64,000 nt of DNA from an uncultured Chitinophagaceae bacterium (GCA_937862815.1 CALMED010000005.1:124001-188000), one strand, 5' to 3'; positions 16,431-25,187 are shown, counted from the first letter of the stretch. Notes: generated by a model not told the origin, from the sequence alone. Made by a program: numbers and translations.

Positions 16431-17345
16431 GTGCGCACCCGTTTTCCTCCTTTCCTCCGCAAGGGCGACCTTATAGGTATCACCTGCCCGGCGGGCTATA
16501 TGCCCCGCGAAAAAGCCGCCACCTGCATTCAACAGTTGCAACGCTGGGGCTATGAAGTACTGGTGGGACGTACGCTGGGCAGCGGCTCTGCCACATATTT
16601 CAGTGGTACGGATGAGGAGCGACGCTCGGAACTGCAGGCTATGCTGGATGCGCCGGAGGTGAAAGCCATCCTCTGCGGGCGGGGGGGCTACGGTACAGGA
16701 CGGATCATTGAACAGCTCGATTTTACCGCCTTCCGCAAGCACCCCAAGTGGATCATCGGCTTCAGCGACATCACGGTGCTGCACGCCCATATTTACCGCA
16801 ACTTTGGCATCAGCACCTTGCATGCCCCCATGGCGGCCGCCTTCAACGACGGGGGTTACCGCAACCGGTATGTGCAGTCGCTCCGCCACCAGCTCGAAGG
16901 CCGGCACCTGCAGTACAGCTGCCCGGCGCATACCCTCAACCGGCCGGGTACAGCAGAAGGTCCGCTGGTGGGCGGCAACCTGGCCCTGCTGGCCCACCTG
17001 GTGGGTACGGAATCGGATCTGCCCACCCGCGGACGGATCCTGTTCCTGGAAGATGTGGGCGAACAGCTCTACAATATTGACCGGATGCTGACGCAGCTTC
17101 GCCGCAGCGGAAAACTGCAGGGGCTGCGGGGACTGCTTGTTGGGGGCTTTACCGACAATGCGGACACCGAACGCCCCTTTGGACAGACGGCCTTTGGGAT
17201 CATAGCCTCCCACCTCCACCCTTTCCGCTTCCCCGTTTGCTTCGATTTCCCGGTAAGTCATACCTCCCGCAACTACGCCCTGAAACATGGCGCACCCTGC
17301 CGGCTAACGGTAACCAGTAACCGTGTTTTACTGGAAGAACTGTAA
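16431..17345 (+). CDS. LD-carboxypeptidase (peptidase S66), copy 2, cytosolic
   Basis: 304 residues. The start is GTG at 16431: an in-frame TAA lies at 16419-16421, and the protein begins MRTRFPPFLRKGDLIGITCP, directly at the S66 domain. Triad residues are Ser112 (GFSDIT), Glu207 (FLEDVGE) and His277 (FPVSHTSRN). There is no export signal, so it fits the classical cytosolic LdcA role in murein recycling. It is clearly paralogous to the protein at 11731; both share near-identical stretches such as HPKWIIGFSDITVLH. It is divergent from the T9SS gene at 16180. Confidence 0.93.
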   Translation: MRTRFPPFLRKGDLIGITCPAGYMPREKAATCIQQLQRWGYEVLVGRTLGSGSATYFSGTDEERRSELQAMLDAPEVKAILCGRGGYGTGRIIEQLDFTAFRKHPKWIIGFSDITVLHAHIYRNFGISTLHAPMAAAFNDGGYRNRYVQSLRHQLEGRHLQYSCPAHTLNRPGTAEGPLVGGNLALLAHLVGTESDLPTRGRILFLEDVGEQLYNIDRMLTQLRRSGKLQGLRGLLVGGFTDNADTERPFGQTAFGIIASHLHPFRFPVCFDFPVSHTSRNYALKHGAPCRLTVTSNRVLLEEL

Positions 17346-17400
17346 GCGCCCCTGTACGTAACCGTTAACTCCCGTTTGCTTAAAAGTCAATGTCGGAACG

Positions 17401-17414
17401 TTGATAATGATCAA
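17401..17414. promoter_or_regulatory. FNR-type box 1 upstream of the YceI operon
   Basis: TTGAT-AATG-ATCAA, a perfect match to the FNR-type consensus TTGATnnnnATCAA. Its centre is 22 bp from the centre of the second box. Confidence 0.6.
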
Positions 17415-17422
17415 CCCATCTG

Positions 17423-17436
17423 GTGATAAAGATCAC
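17423..17436. promoter_or_regulatory. CRP-type box 2 upstream of the YceI operon
   Basis: GTGAT-AAAG-ATCAC, a perfect inverted repeat of CRP type (GTGAnnnnnnTCAC). It lies about 84 bp upstream of the yceI start at 17520. Confidence 0.6.
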
Positions 17437-17519
17437 AGTAAAAGGAAGTATCCGTCATTTCCTGCCCGCCGGGCATTCCCAACTTTTGTCCTGCTTTATT
17501 ACTAATAAAATCTGCACGC

Positions 17520-18104
17520 ATGCGACAGTTCCTCTTCACCTGCCTTGCCTCCGCCGCCCTCCTGCTGGCAACCGGTATGGCCTCCGCCCAGTCTTATTCT
17601 GCCACATCCTATAAACTGACCATCGAAGGCAGTTCCACCATGCACGAATGGTCTTCCTCCGCCACCAACGTGAATGTGCAGAGCGATTTTTCCGTTACCG
17701 ATGGCGTCATTGAAAAAATAAATGCAGCCACCGTAACCGTAGTCACCAAGTCCATCAAGAGCCACAAAAATTCCGGGCTGATGGACAGCCGTACGCATGA
17801 AACACTCAAAGCCGACAAATTCCCCAACATCACCTACGTATTTACAAAAATCACCAACGTACAGAAAAACGGCACAGAGGCCACCATCACGGTCAGCGGT
17901 AACCTCACCATCGCCGGCGTGGCCAAGCCCACGGAACTGGTGCTGAAGTCGAAAGTGCTGCCCAACGGTGATATTGAGATTAAGGGTAACCGCAAAGTGC
18001 TGATGTCGGATCACGGCATCAAGGCCCCGGTATTTATGCTGGGCGCCCTGAAAGTGGGCGATGAAGTAAAAATTGATTTCAACGTAGTTCTTCACAAAAA
18101 ATAA
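17520..18104 (+). CDS. YceI family protein, copy 1
   Basis: 194 residues with a signal peptide (MRQFLFTCLASAALLLATGMASAQ). The mature part is a lipocalin-like YceI beta barrel: YKLTIEGSSTMHEWSSSA at the start, then SGLMDSRTHETLKADKFPNITYVF, GNLTIAGVAKPTELVL and a closing VGDEVKIDFNVVLHKK. YceI proteins bind polyisoprenoid or lipid molecules in the periplasm. It is first in a same-strand group with the barrel gene (40-bp gap) and a second YceI protein. Two CRP/FNR-type boxes lie upstream at 17401-17436, which suggests control by oxygen, nitrogen oxides or cyclic nucleotide. Confidence 0.92.
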   Translation: MRQFLFTCLASAALLLATGMASAQSYSATSYKLTIEGSSTMHEWSSSATNVNVQSDFSVTDGVIEKINAATVTVVTKSIKSHKNSGLMDSRTHETLKADKFPNITYVFTKITNVQKNGTEATITVSGNLTIAGVAKPTELVLKSKVLPNGDIEIKGNRKVLMSDHGIKAPVFMLGALKVGDEVKIDFNVVLHKK

Positions 18105-18144
18105 ACCACCATTTAAATCTTTCACAACTAAAACAACAAGGTAT

Positions 18145-19455
18145 ATGAAATCCAGAACACTCAAAACCATGGCGCTGGCAGTAGTATTACTGGGCCTCAT
18201 GAACAGTCTCCAGGCCCAGATTCAATACTTCCGTCACTACGACCAGCGGGGCGTTAATGTATTTGAAACACCTAAACAATCCGATACTGTTAAATACGAC
18301 GGATTTAAAGTGAAACTCGGCGCCGGCTTTACCCAGGGTATGCAGGGGCTGAATCACAAAAACGCAAGTGGTTCCCCGGCCCTCTACCCGCGCCTCGCTC
18401 CCGGCTTCAACCTGGCAGCCGCCAACCTGAACATTGACGTGCAGCTGGCCGATGGTATCTCACTGAATCTCGTGACCTATCTCGCCTCCCGGCACCACAA
18501 CGAAGCCTGGGTGAAAGGTGGTTACATCCAGTTCGACAAACTGCCCTTCAAAGGCAAAGTATGGGAAGACATCATGAAAGTGACCACCATTAAAGTGGGT
18601 CACATGGAAATCAACTACGGCGATCAGCACTTCCGCCGTTCCGATGGTGGCCAGACACTCTGGAATCCCTTTATCGAAAACTACATCATCGACGCCTTTA
18701 CCACTGAAATAGGCGGTGAGATCTATGTACAGAAAAACGGCCTCATGGGTATGGTGGGTATCAGCAACGGTCTCATCAACGGTAATGTGCAACGTCCACT
18801 GGATCCCGGTAGCCAGACCAACACGTTTAAGCGCAACCCTTCCTACTATTTCAAAGCTGCTTACGATAAACAGATTGAAGAAAAAATCCGGGTACGCGGT
18901 GCCGCTTCACTGTACACCAACAACAGCTCCGGCCGCAGCACCCTGTTTGGCGGCGACCGTACCGGCAGCAATTATTTAATGGTGATGGAATCTTCCACAG
19001 CTACTGCCGTGGCTAATTTCACCAGCGGCCGCGTAAACCCCATCCCCAGCGCCAACCAGATTACTGCCTACCAACTCAACGCGTTTGCCAAAGTGTACGG
19101 ATTTGAATTCTTCGGCACCTACGAAGGCGGTAACGGACGCACCCGCGCCGAAGTGGTGGCCAATGCCGCCCAGCGTAATTTCAGCCAGATTGCCGTGGAT
19201 GGTATCTACCGGTTTGGTGAAAAAGAAAACGTGTACGTCGGTCTTCGCTACAACCAGGCCAAAGGCAATTTTGTAAGTGCCGCTACTGAACAAACCGTTA
19301 GCCGTGTAGCCGTAGGCGCCGGCTGGTTCCTTACCCGCAACGTTCTGCTGAAAGGCGAATATGTAAATCAGAACTACAAAGGCTATGCCAGCAACAGCCT
19401 CTTCAACGGAGGTGAATTCAATGGCTATGTGATCCAGGCCGTGGTAGGATTCTAA
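18145..19455 (+). CDS. Outer-membrane beta-barrel (porin-like) protein
   Basis: 436 residues with a signal peptide (MKSRTLKTMALAVVLLGLMNSLQAQ). The remainder is rich in alternating strands with aromatic girdles (GYIQFDKLPFKG, VYVGLRYNQAKG, GAGWFLTRNVLLKGEYV). It ends in VIQAVVGF, the terminal aromatic typical of outer-membrane barrels. Its length fits a 14-16-stranded porin. It sits between two YceI genes, so it may move or receive the ligand they bind. The substrate is unknown. It is followed by a strong intrinsic terminator at 19475-19506. Confidence 0.8.
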   Translation: MKSRTLKTMALAVVLLGLMNSLQAQIQYFRHYDQRGVNVFETPKQSDTVKYDGFKVKLGAGFTQGMQGLNHKNASGSPALYPRLAPGFNLAAANLNIDVQLADGISLNLVTYLASRHHNEAWVKGGYIQFDKLPFKGKVWEDIMKVTTIKVGHMEINYGDQHFRRSDGGQTLWNPFIENYIIDAFTTEIGGEIYVQKNGLMGMVGISNGLINGNVQRPLDPGSQTNTFKRNPSYYFKAAYDKQIEEKIRVRGAASLYTNNSSGRSTLFGGDRTGSNYLMVMESSTATAVANFTSGRVNPIPSANQITAYQLNAFAKVYGFEFFGTYEGGNGRTRAEVVANAAQRNFSQIAVDGIYRFGEKENVYVGLRYNQAKGNFVSAATEQTVSRVAVGAGWFLTRNVLLKGEYVNQNYKGYASNSLFNGGEFNGYVIQAVVGF

Positions 19456-19474
19456 ACCCTGCAACCAAGACACC

Positions 19475-19506
19475 GAAAGCCCTGTTACCGCAGGGCTTTC
19501 TTTTTT
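19475..19506 (+). terminator. Intrinsic terminator after the barrel gene
   Basis: GAAAGCCCTG pairs with CAGGGCTTTC across TTACCG, followed by a run of T residues. It lies 19 bp after the stop and would separate the first two genes from the second yceI gene. Confidence 0.9.
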
Positions 19507-19524
19507 CCCCCTTATATTTATTGC

Positions 19525-20121
19525 ATGAAATGGCTGGTACTCTTTTTGTCTGTTGCACTCCTGGCCGGCACGCCGCCGTTTACCGTGGTGTACCAGGTTG
19601 ACGCCAAAAACAGCCGCCTGTTCCTCAACGGTTCCACCAACATTAACACGTTTCAGTGCTTCTGCAACGATGTGTTTCAGCCTGCCACCCTCACCGGCAA
19701 CCTGCAGGAAGGTTCGCGTGACATCCGATTCACCCGCAGCCGCCTGCTCATCCAGACCAACCTCATCAGCTGCAAGAACAAGCTCATGAACAAAGACCTG
19801 CACAAAGCGCTGAAAGCCGATGAGCACACCCATATCAAACTGGAGCTGCTGGAAGCGCATCCGCTGCATAACGCTGCCGCACTGGAACTCCACACCTGGT
19901 ACACCTACAAGGCCAAAGCGTTGCTCACGATTGCGGGGATTACCAAACCCATTGATATCACCGTACAGCTGAACAAACGAACACCCACCACTTACCGGCT
20001 GCTGGCCAGCAAAGACATCCTGATGAGCGAGTTTGACGTAAAGCCCCGCACGCCGTTCAACATGATCCGCATCAACGATCTCATTGTGATCAACTTCGAC
20101 ATGCAGGTGCAGCTGCACTGA
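19525..20121 (+). CDS. YceI family protein, copy 2
   Basis: 198 residues with a signal peptide (MKWLVLFLSVALLAGT). YceI features: YQVDAKNSRLFLNGSTNINTFQC at the N-terminus, LISCKNKLMNKDLHKALKADEH in the middle, and LLTIAGITKPIDITVQL, which parallels copy 1. It carries cysteines (FQCFCND, LISCKN) that copy 1 lacks. It is predicted periplasmic. It follows the terminator at 19475-19506, so it needs readthrough or its own promoter; TATATTTA at 19514-19521 is one base from a -7 box and lies 3 nt before the ATG. Confidence 0.88.
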   Translation: MKWLVLFLSVALLAGTPPFTVVYQVDAKNSRLFLNGSTNINTFQCFCNDVFQPATLTGNLQEGSRDIRFTRSRLLIQTNLISCKNKLMNKDLHKALKADEHTHIKLELLEAHPLHNAAALELHTWYTYKAKALLTIAGITKPIDITVQLNKRTPTTYRLLASKDILMSEFDVKPRTPFNMIRINDLIVINFDMQVQLH

Positions 20122-20126
20122 CCGCT

Positions 20127-20942
20127 TCAGCGAAGCGCAGCCCGTAGCTGTTGGCGGTAGAAATCAAAAGTCGCAAGGTTATTGTGCCCTCCCCCTTTGA
20201 TGGTGATGAACCGGTCGCCCGGCTTCAGCAAAGGCCGCAGGGTAGCAGCATGCCGGTACGGAACGATCCGGTCATGTGTGCCCTGGAAAATCACCACCGG
20301 GGCCTGTACATGTGCAAGGTGTTCGTAGTTGGAAAACCGGTAGCGGCTCATGCGGCTGGCCGGATAGAGGGGAAAATGATACCAGGCCAGGGCCGGAATG
20401 CTGTAATAAGGCGTTTCCAGCAGCAATTTTTTACAGGGCTGCCGGCCCGCCAGTTCGCAGGCCACACCGGTACCCAGTGATTTACCGTAAATAAGGATGC
20501 TGTCAGCAGCCAGGCGACCCGCCGCCATCCGGTACACCAGGGCGGCATCGCTGTAAAAGCGTTGCTCGGTACGCTCGCCGGTAGTTTTGCCATAGCCCGG
20601 GTAATCGGGCATCCAAACCTCATAGCCTTCCTGTGTAAACAATTCCGCGAAGGGCGCGTAGCGGCCGATGTTTTCCCGGTTGCCGTGGAAATACAGCACA
20701 ATACCCCGCACCCGGGAGGTATCGGACGGGTAAAACTGCACCAGATGCAGTACATCCTTTTCATTGAGACGTACCTGCACTTCGCGGTGAGGCTGTTTAA
20801 ACCGGAACGTGTGTGAAGCCGGCAGCGGAACGGGATGAAAGAGCAGGCGCTCCTGCAGGTACCACAGCACAAGACCGGTTACGCCGTAAATGGCGAGCAC
20901 CAGTTGGAGTATCCGGCTCCGGAATAATTTTTTGAGTTGCAT
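20127..20942 (-). CDS. Membrane-anchored alpha/beta-hydrolase, tandem copy A
   Basis: 271 residues. One N-terminal membrane helix (LQLVLAIYGVTGLVLWYLQERLLF) anchors the protein. The hydrolase core has LYFHGNRENIG (oxyanion region), YPGYGKTTGER, the nucleophile YGKSLGTGVA (G-K-S-L-G), the acid in GTHDRIVPY and the catalytic His in GGGHNN. It resembles ABHD13/YqkD-like hydrolases. The gene is 4 bp downstream of a paralogue with the same architecture, and both follow kup on one strand. The substrate is unknown. Confidence 0.88.
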   Translation of the reverse strand: MQLKKLFRSRILQLVLAIYGVTGLVLWYLQERLLFHPVPLPASHTFRFKQPHREVQVRLNEKDVLHLVQFYPSDTSRVRGIVLYFHGNRENIGRYAPFAELFTQEGYEVWMPDYPGYGKTTGERTEQRFYSDAALVYRMAAGRLAADSILIYGKSLGTGVACELAGRQPCKKLLLETPYYSIPALAWYHFPLYPASRMSRYRFSNYEHLAHVQAPVVIFQGTHDRIVPYRHAATLRPLLKPGDRFITIKGGGHNNLATFDFYRQQLRAALR

Positions 20943-20946
20943 GGGG

Positions 20947-21795
20947 TCAGACTTTCAGGATGTCCCGCAGGAAGTTGTGGTATTCGGGGAAGGAAGGCAG
21001 GTTGTTGTGTCCGCCGCCCTGTATGCGGATGAGGGTGATGCGCCGCGGGTTGATGGCCTGCAGCCGTTCGCTGTGCCGCAGGGGAATGAGCCAGTCGCGG
21101 GTGCCATGCAGGATGTAGGTATGGCATTTCACCCGGGCGATCATCTGGTCGGTTCGCAACTGGTAACGCAGCACGTACCGCATGGGAAGAATAGGAAGAA
21201 AGCGTTCCGCCACTTTGCGGAAGCTGTAATACGGCGCATCGAGAATCAGGTAACGGGGATGGTTATCCGAAGCCAGCCGGGTGGCGAATCCGCTGCCCAT
21301 GCTGCGCCCGTACACAATGATGTGGTCCTCGGGAAATTGCAGCGCCAGCTGGTCGTATACATACTGCATGTCGCTGTACAGGGCCCGCTCGCTGCGCTTG
21401 CCCGTACTCTTGCCAAAGCCGCGGTAATCCACCAGCACCACATCGTACCCGAAACGGAAGAAATCGCGGGCGTATTTGCCCCAGCCCTTGATGCTGCGGG
21501 TATTGCCGTGAAAATAGAGTAGCAGTCCGAGCGGGTTGGGTACATGAAAATGCAGCCCGCTGATGGTAACGCCGGGTTCGGGCATAAACCGGATCTCCCG
21601 GAAGGGCGTATCGTAGCGGAATTCAAAATCGGGATCCAGCTTTTCGGGTTTAAAGATGAACCGCTCCTGGATAAAATAGGCTACCAGGCCAATAAGGATG
21701 TACCCCAGGGTGATATAGAGAATAACCGACACGGAACGCGTTGCTTGAGCGGCTGAAATTAATACAAATTGCGGGGATGAGACCGGATTATCCAT
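20947..21795 (-). CDS. Membrane-anchored alpha/beta-hydrolase, tandem copy B
   Basis: 282 residues from the ATG at 21795; the frame opens at a TTG four codons upstream, which I consider less likely. An N-terminal membrane segment (VILYITLGYILIGLVAYFIQ) is followed by LLYFHGNTRSIKGWG, VDYRGFGKSTGKRSE, the nucleophile YGRSMGSGFA, the acid in GTRDWLIPL and the His in GGGHNNLP. It is paralogous to copy A (shared core order and shared GGGHNNL ending), so this is a tandem duplication. It is probably cotranscribed with kup, 32 bp upstream. Confidence 0.88.
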   Translation of the reverse strand: MDNPVSSPQFVLISAAQATRSVSVILYITLGYILIGLVAYFIQERFIFKPEKLDPDFEFRYDTPFREIRFMPEPGVTISGLHFHVPNPLGLLLYFHGNTRSIKGWGKYARDFFRFGYDVVLVDYRGFGKSTGKRSERALYSDMQYVYDQLALQFPEDHIIVYGRSMGSGFATRLASDNHPRYLILDAPYYSFRKVAERFLPILPMRYVLRYQLRTDQMIARVKCHTYILHGTRDWLIPLRHSERLQAINPRRITLIRIQGGGHNNLPSFPEYHNFLRDILKV

Positions 21796-21827
21796 CCGCC
21801 GGTTCAACTTCCCGCAGATGAAAGCGC

Positions 21828-23810
21828 TTACTCTTCATCCGTGTAAATGCGCTTCAGCTTCAGGTTGCTGATGGGGGCAACAATAAGGGGGAATTTTTCT
21901 ATAAACACATTGCTCTGGTCGAGCCCGAATCCTTTTTCCTCGCTCAGCGACACCCGCTTGATGAGGAAGTACAGCCGCATGATTACCCGCTCAAAGAAAG
22001 GCAGTTCATTGTCCTGGCTGAGGAATTTTTCCATCACCACAAACTGAAAATCGCCCACTACGTTGTTCCGCTGAAGGCTCTCATACCGGCTGGTGATGTT
22101 CACCTCCTTATTGGCCACCATTTCCTCCACCACCTTGCGGAACATGAGGTTGATGCGGGGCTGCATGCGGAAACCGAGACGGAACTCCACCCGGATCACT
22201 TCGTTGGGGATGATGGTGGACACTTCGTATTCGCAGGTATAAGGATCATCGCGTGTATCCACGTGTACAAACCAGTAGATATCCGCCCGCTTGGGTTTGC
22301 GGTTGAGAATGGAGTACATGATTTTGTGCTCAATCTCATGCGGGTTGTTGGCACTGGTGAGATATACGAGATGAGTGGAGTACTTGTTCACCGTCATGTC
22401 GTTGCTCAGCTCCTGCAGCAGGGGCAGGTAATGTTCCAGCCGCACAAACTCCACATACCGGTTTTTTATCTTTCTTGAACGGAACCATACATACATCACC
22501 ACAAACATACCTGCACCGATGATGAGTGTGATGTAACCGCCGTGCATGAATTTATCCAGCAGGGCTACCAGGTAGGCGAATTCGATGATGAGGTAGCCGA
22601 TGAGGAAAATATAAATGAAGACCGACTTCACCCGGTGCAGCACCAGGTAGTTGGCAAACAACAGGGTGGTCATGATCATGGTAACGATGATGGCCAACCC
22701 GTAGGCCGCTTCCATTTTGGAGGATTCCCGGAAATACAGCACCACAAAGGCACAGCCGGCAAACATGAAGAGATTCATGAAGGGGATGAACAACTGCCCG
22801 CGTTCCTCCGACGGGTAGTTGATTTTCAGGCGGGGCCAGAGGTTGAGCCGCATGGCTTCCGATATGAGGGTGAAAGCCCCTGCAATCATGGCCTGGCTGG
22901 CAATGATGGCTGCAATGGTGGCAATGAGCACACCGGGAATGATGAACCAGTGCGGCATGAGATCGTAAAAGGCGTGGATGCCGGTTTCTGCCCGGAAGGC
23001 ATCGGTGATTTCCTTCCCGTTGTAATGGGCCATCAGTGAGGCGCCCTGGCCGAAATAGTTCAGCAACAGCGCAATCTTTACAAAGACCCAGGAAACCCGG
23101 ATGTTCTGCCGGCCGCAATGCCCCAGGTCGCTGTACAGGGCTTCGGCTCCTGTGGTACAGAGAAACACGGCGCCCAGCAGCCAGAATCCATGCGGGTAGT
23201 TGCGCAGGAAGTCAATGGCATAATACGGGCTCAGCGCCCGGAAGATGGAAAGATCGTCGAACACATGGATAACGCCCAGTACGGCCAGCATGCTGAACCA
23301 CACAAACATGATGGGGCCAAACCACACACCAATGGAACCGGTGCCAAATTGCTGGGTAAAGAAAAACAGCGTGAGGATGGCCAGCACAATGATCACAATA
23401 GTATCGGTGTGCATCCCCCGTAACTGGGGCAAAACTTTCAATCCTTCCACGGCCGAAGTGATGGAGATGGGGGGCGTGATGATGCCGTCGGCCAGGAGTG
23501 AAGCGCCGCCAATCATGGCGGGGAGCACCAGCCATTTTTTCCGGCGACGAACAAGGGCATAAAGTGAGAACGTTCCGCCTTCCCCCCGGTTGTCGGCCCG
23601 CAGCACCATGGTCACGTACTTGAGGGTGGTCTGCAGCGTGAGCGTCCACAAAATCAGCGAAAGCGTACCAATAATCAGTGTATCAGTTACCACCCGGGTA
23701 CCGATGATGGCATTGTACACGTACAGCGGTGAGGTACCAATGTCACCGTAAATGATTCCTAAAGCAATTAACAGACCGGCCGGTGTTACAGAAGCAGTTT
23801 GTTTTCCCAC
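21828..23810 (-). CDS. kup: KUP/HAK/KT-family potassium transporter
   Basis: 660 residues, the usual length for bacterial Kup. The start is GTG (codon 23810-23808), because an in-frame stop lies just upstream. The family signature is GIIYGDIGTSPLYVYNA at the N-terminus, then RADNRGEGGTFSLYAL, LLADGIITPPISITSAVEG and about 12 membrane helices; a cytosolic C-terminal domain of ~200 residues follows. It takes up K+ by proton symport in the inner membrane. Two hydrolase genes follow on the same strand. A full consensus promoter lies upstream at 23866-23895. Confidence 0.96.
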   Translation of the reverse strand: MGKQTASVTPAGLLIALGIIYGDIGTSPLYVYNAIIGTRVVTDTLIIGTLSLILWTLTLQTTLKYVTMVLRADNRGEGGTFSLYALVRRRKKWLVLPAMIGGASLLADGIITPPISITSAVEGLKVLPQLRGMHTDTIVIIVLAILTLFFFTQQFGTGSIGVWFGPIMFVWFSMLAVLGVIHVFDDLSIFRALSPYYAIDFLRNYPHGFWLLGAVFLCTTGAEALYSDLGHCGRQNIRVSWVFVKIALLLNYFGQGASLMAHYNGKEITDAFRAETGIHAFYDLMPHWFIIPGVLIATIAAIIASQAMIAGAFTLISEAMRLNLWPRLKINYPSEERGQLFIPFMNLFMFAGCAFVVLYFRESSKMEAAYGLAIIVTMIMTTLLFANYLVLHRVKSVFIYIFLIGYLIIEFAYLVALLDKFMHGGYITLIIGAGMFVVMYVWFRSRKIKNRYVEFVRLEHYLPLLQELSNDMTVNKYSTHLVYLTSANNPHEIEHKIMYSILNRKPKRADIYWFVHVDTRDDPYTCEYEVSTIIPNEVIRVEFRLGFRMQPRINLMFRKVVEEMVANKEVNITSRYESLQRNNVVGDFQFVVMEKFLSQDNELPFFERVIMRLYFLIKRVSLSEEKGFGLDQSNVFIEKFPLIVAPISNLKLKRIYTDEE

Positions 23811-23865
23811 GGGAAGAAATTAAATGTGCACACGCTGAATTGCGCAAGCGTACACAAGTAAGAAT

Positions 23866-23895
23866 CAAAGGTAGGTTTTGAACAGAATCCAGCAA
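23866..23895 (-). promoter_or_regulatory. Promoter of the kup operon (TTG-N19-TACCTTTG)
   Basis: On the minus strand TTG (23895-23893) is followed after 19 bp by TACCTTTG (23873-23866), an exact -7 match. The leader would be about 50 nt. Confidence 0.75.
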
Positions 23896-23929
23896 GAAAT
23901 AGTTGCCCAAACAGCCGATCGTATGTTCG

Positions 23930-25183
23930 TTACCGGGGAGTTCTTCTTCCCCCCACCGGGCTTCCCCAGAGCAGCGAACCATCACCGTAGCTGAGAAAGC
24001 GGAAATCGTTTTCCAGCGCATAGGCGTACACCTTCCGCCAATCATCGCCCACCAGGGCGGCTACCAGCAGCAGCAGGGTGGAGTTGGGCTGGTGAAAGTT
24101 GGTGATAAGGGCATCGGCGATACGCATGCGGTAGCCGGGGGCAATCATGAGCTGCGTGGTGCACACCAACTCGTCGAGTTGCCGGTCGTTGAGCCAGGCC
24201 AGCAAGGCCTGCAGGGCCTGCTCGGCCGTCATCTCCGGTGCGGTGGTGTCGTACGGATCCCATTGCTGCACCGCCAGTTCTTCCACGGTGCTGTCGGGAC
24301 GCAACAATGCCTTGCGCCCCATCCAATACAGGCTCTCCACGGTGCGCAGCGATGTGGTGCCCACCGGGATAACATCGTAGGGATGCAGGTTGATGATGTG
24401 TTCAATGGTGGACTTCTGCACCTGGATCCACTCGCGGTGCATGGTATGCTGCCCGATGGTATCCGACTTCACCGGCTGAAACGTACCGGCCCCCACATGC
24501 AGGGTCACAAAATCGGTAACGATCCCCTTGCCGTTGATCTGCTGCAACAGGGCATCGGTAAAGTGCAGTCCGGCTGTGGGCGCCGCCACACTGCCTTCGC
24601 GCCGGGCATACACGGTCTGGTAGCGTTCATAATCCGAGGCCTCCGCGTTGCGGTGCAGGTAGGGCGGCAGGGGAATCACTCCCGCTGCGTGCAGAATGGC
24701 ACCAAAAGATAGTGCTGCCGGATGCCAGGAAAACTCCACCACAAAATGATCGCCGGACCGTTCCACCAGCTCTGCATAAAGCCGCACCGGGCTGCCTTCC
24801 ATCTCAATCACCTTCTCCAACAATCCCTCCTTCCAGCGCGCTGCGCCCCGCACCAGGCAGTTCCACCGCACTTTGGTGGTGGTACACATACCCGCTTCCA
24901 CGGTGAGCGCACCGGCCGGCTCGAGGCAAAACAACTCCACCTGGCCCCCGGTGGGTTTCCGGAAGAAGATGCGTGCTTCCACCACCCGCGTGTTGTTGAA
25001 CAGCAGCAGGGTTTCGGGCCGCAGCTGGCCGGGCAGCTGCCGGTAAACGGTTTCCGTCATCACCCCGTTGCGGTACACAAGCAGTTTGCTGCTGTCGCGC
25101 TCTTCCAGCGGGTGAACGGCAATGCGGTGCGGAGGCAGTTCGTAACTGTAATCGTGTATGCGGAGAGAAGCCGGATGATTCAT
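23930..25183 (-). CDS. queA: tRNA preQ1(34) S-adenosylmethionine ribosyltransferase-isomerase
   Basis: 417 residues from the ATG at 25183 (MNHPASLRIHDYSYELPPHRIA). A start six codons further upstream is possible but would put the TTTGCAGC element inside the gene. QueA features: LLLFNNTRVVEARIFF, GGQVELFCLEP, the conserved GSVAAPTAGLHFTDALL, TLHVGAGTFQPV and NFHQPNSTLLLLVAA. It transfers ribose from SAM to preQ1 in tRNA, the penultimate step of queuosine synthesis. It is divergent from the DUF2490 gene at 25305. Confidence 0.96.
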   Translation of the reverse strand: MNHPASLRIHDYSYELPPHRIAVHPLEERDSSKLLVYRNGVMTETVYRQLPGQLRPETLLLFNNTRVVEARIFFRKPTGGQVELFCLEPAGALTVEAGMCTTTKVRWNCLVRGAARWKEGLLEKVIEMEGSPVRLYAELVERSGDHFVVEFSWHPAALSFGAILHAAGVIPLPPYLHRNAEASDYERYQTVYARREGSVAAPTAGLHFTDALLQQINGKGIVTDFVTLHVGAGTFQPVKSDTIGQHTMHREWIQVQKSTIEHIINLHPYDVIPVGTTSLRTVESLYWMGRKALLRPDSTVEELAVQQWDPYDTTAPEMTAEQALQALLAWLNDRQLDELVCTTQLMIAPGYRMRIADALITNFHQPNSTLLLLVAALVGDDWRKVYAYALENDFRFLSYGDGSLLWGSPVGGRRTPR

Positions 25184-25187
25184 GCTG

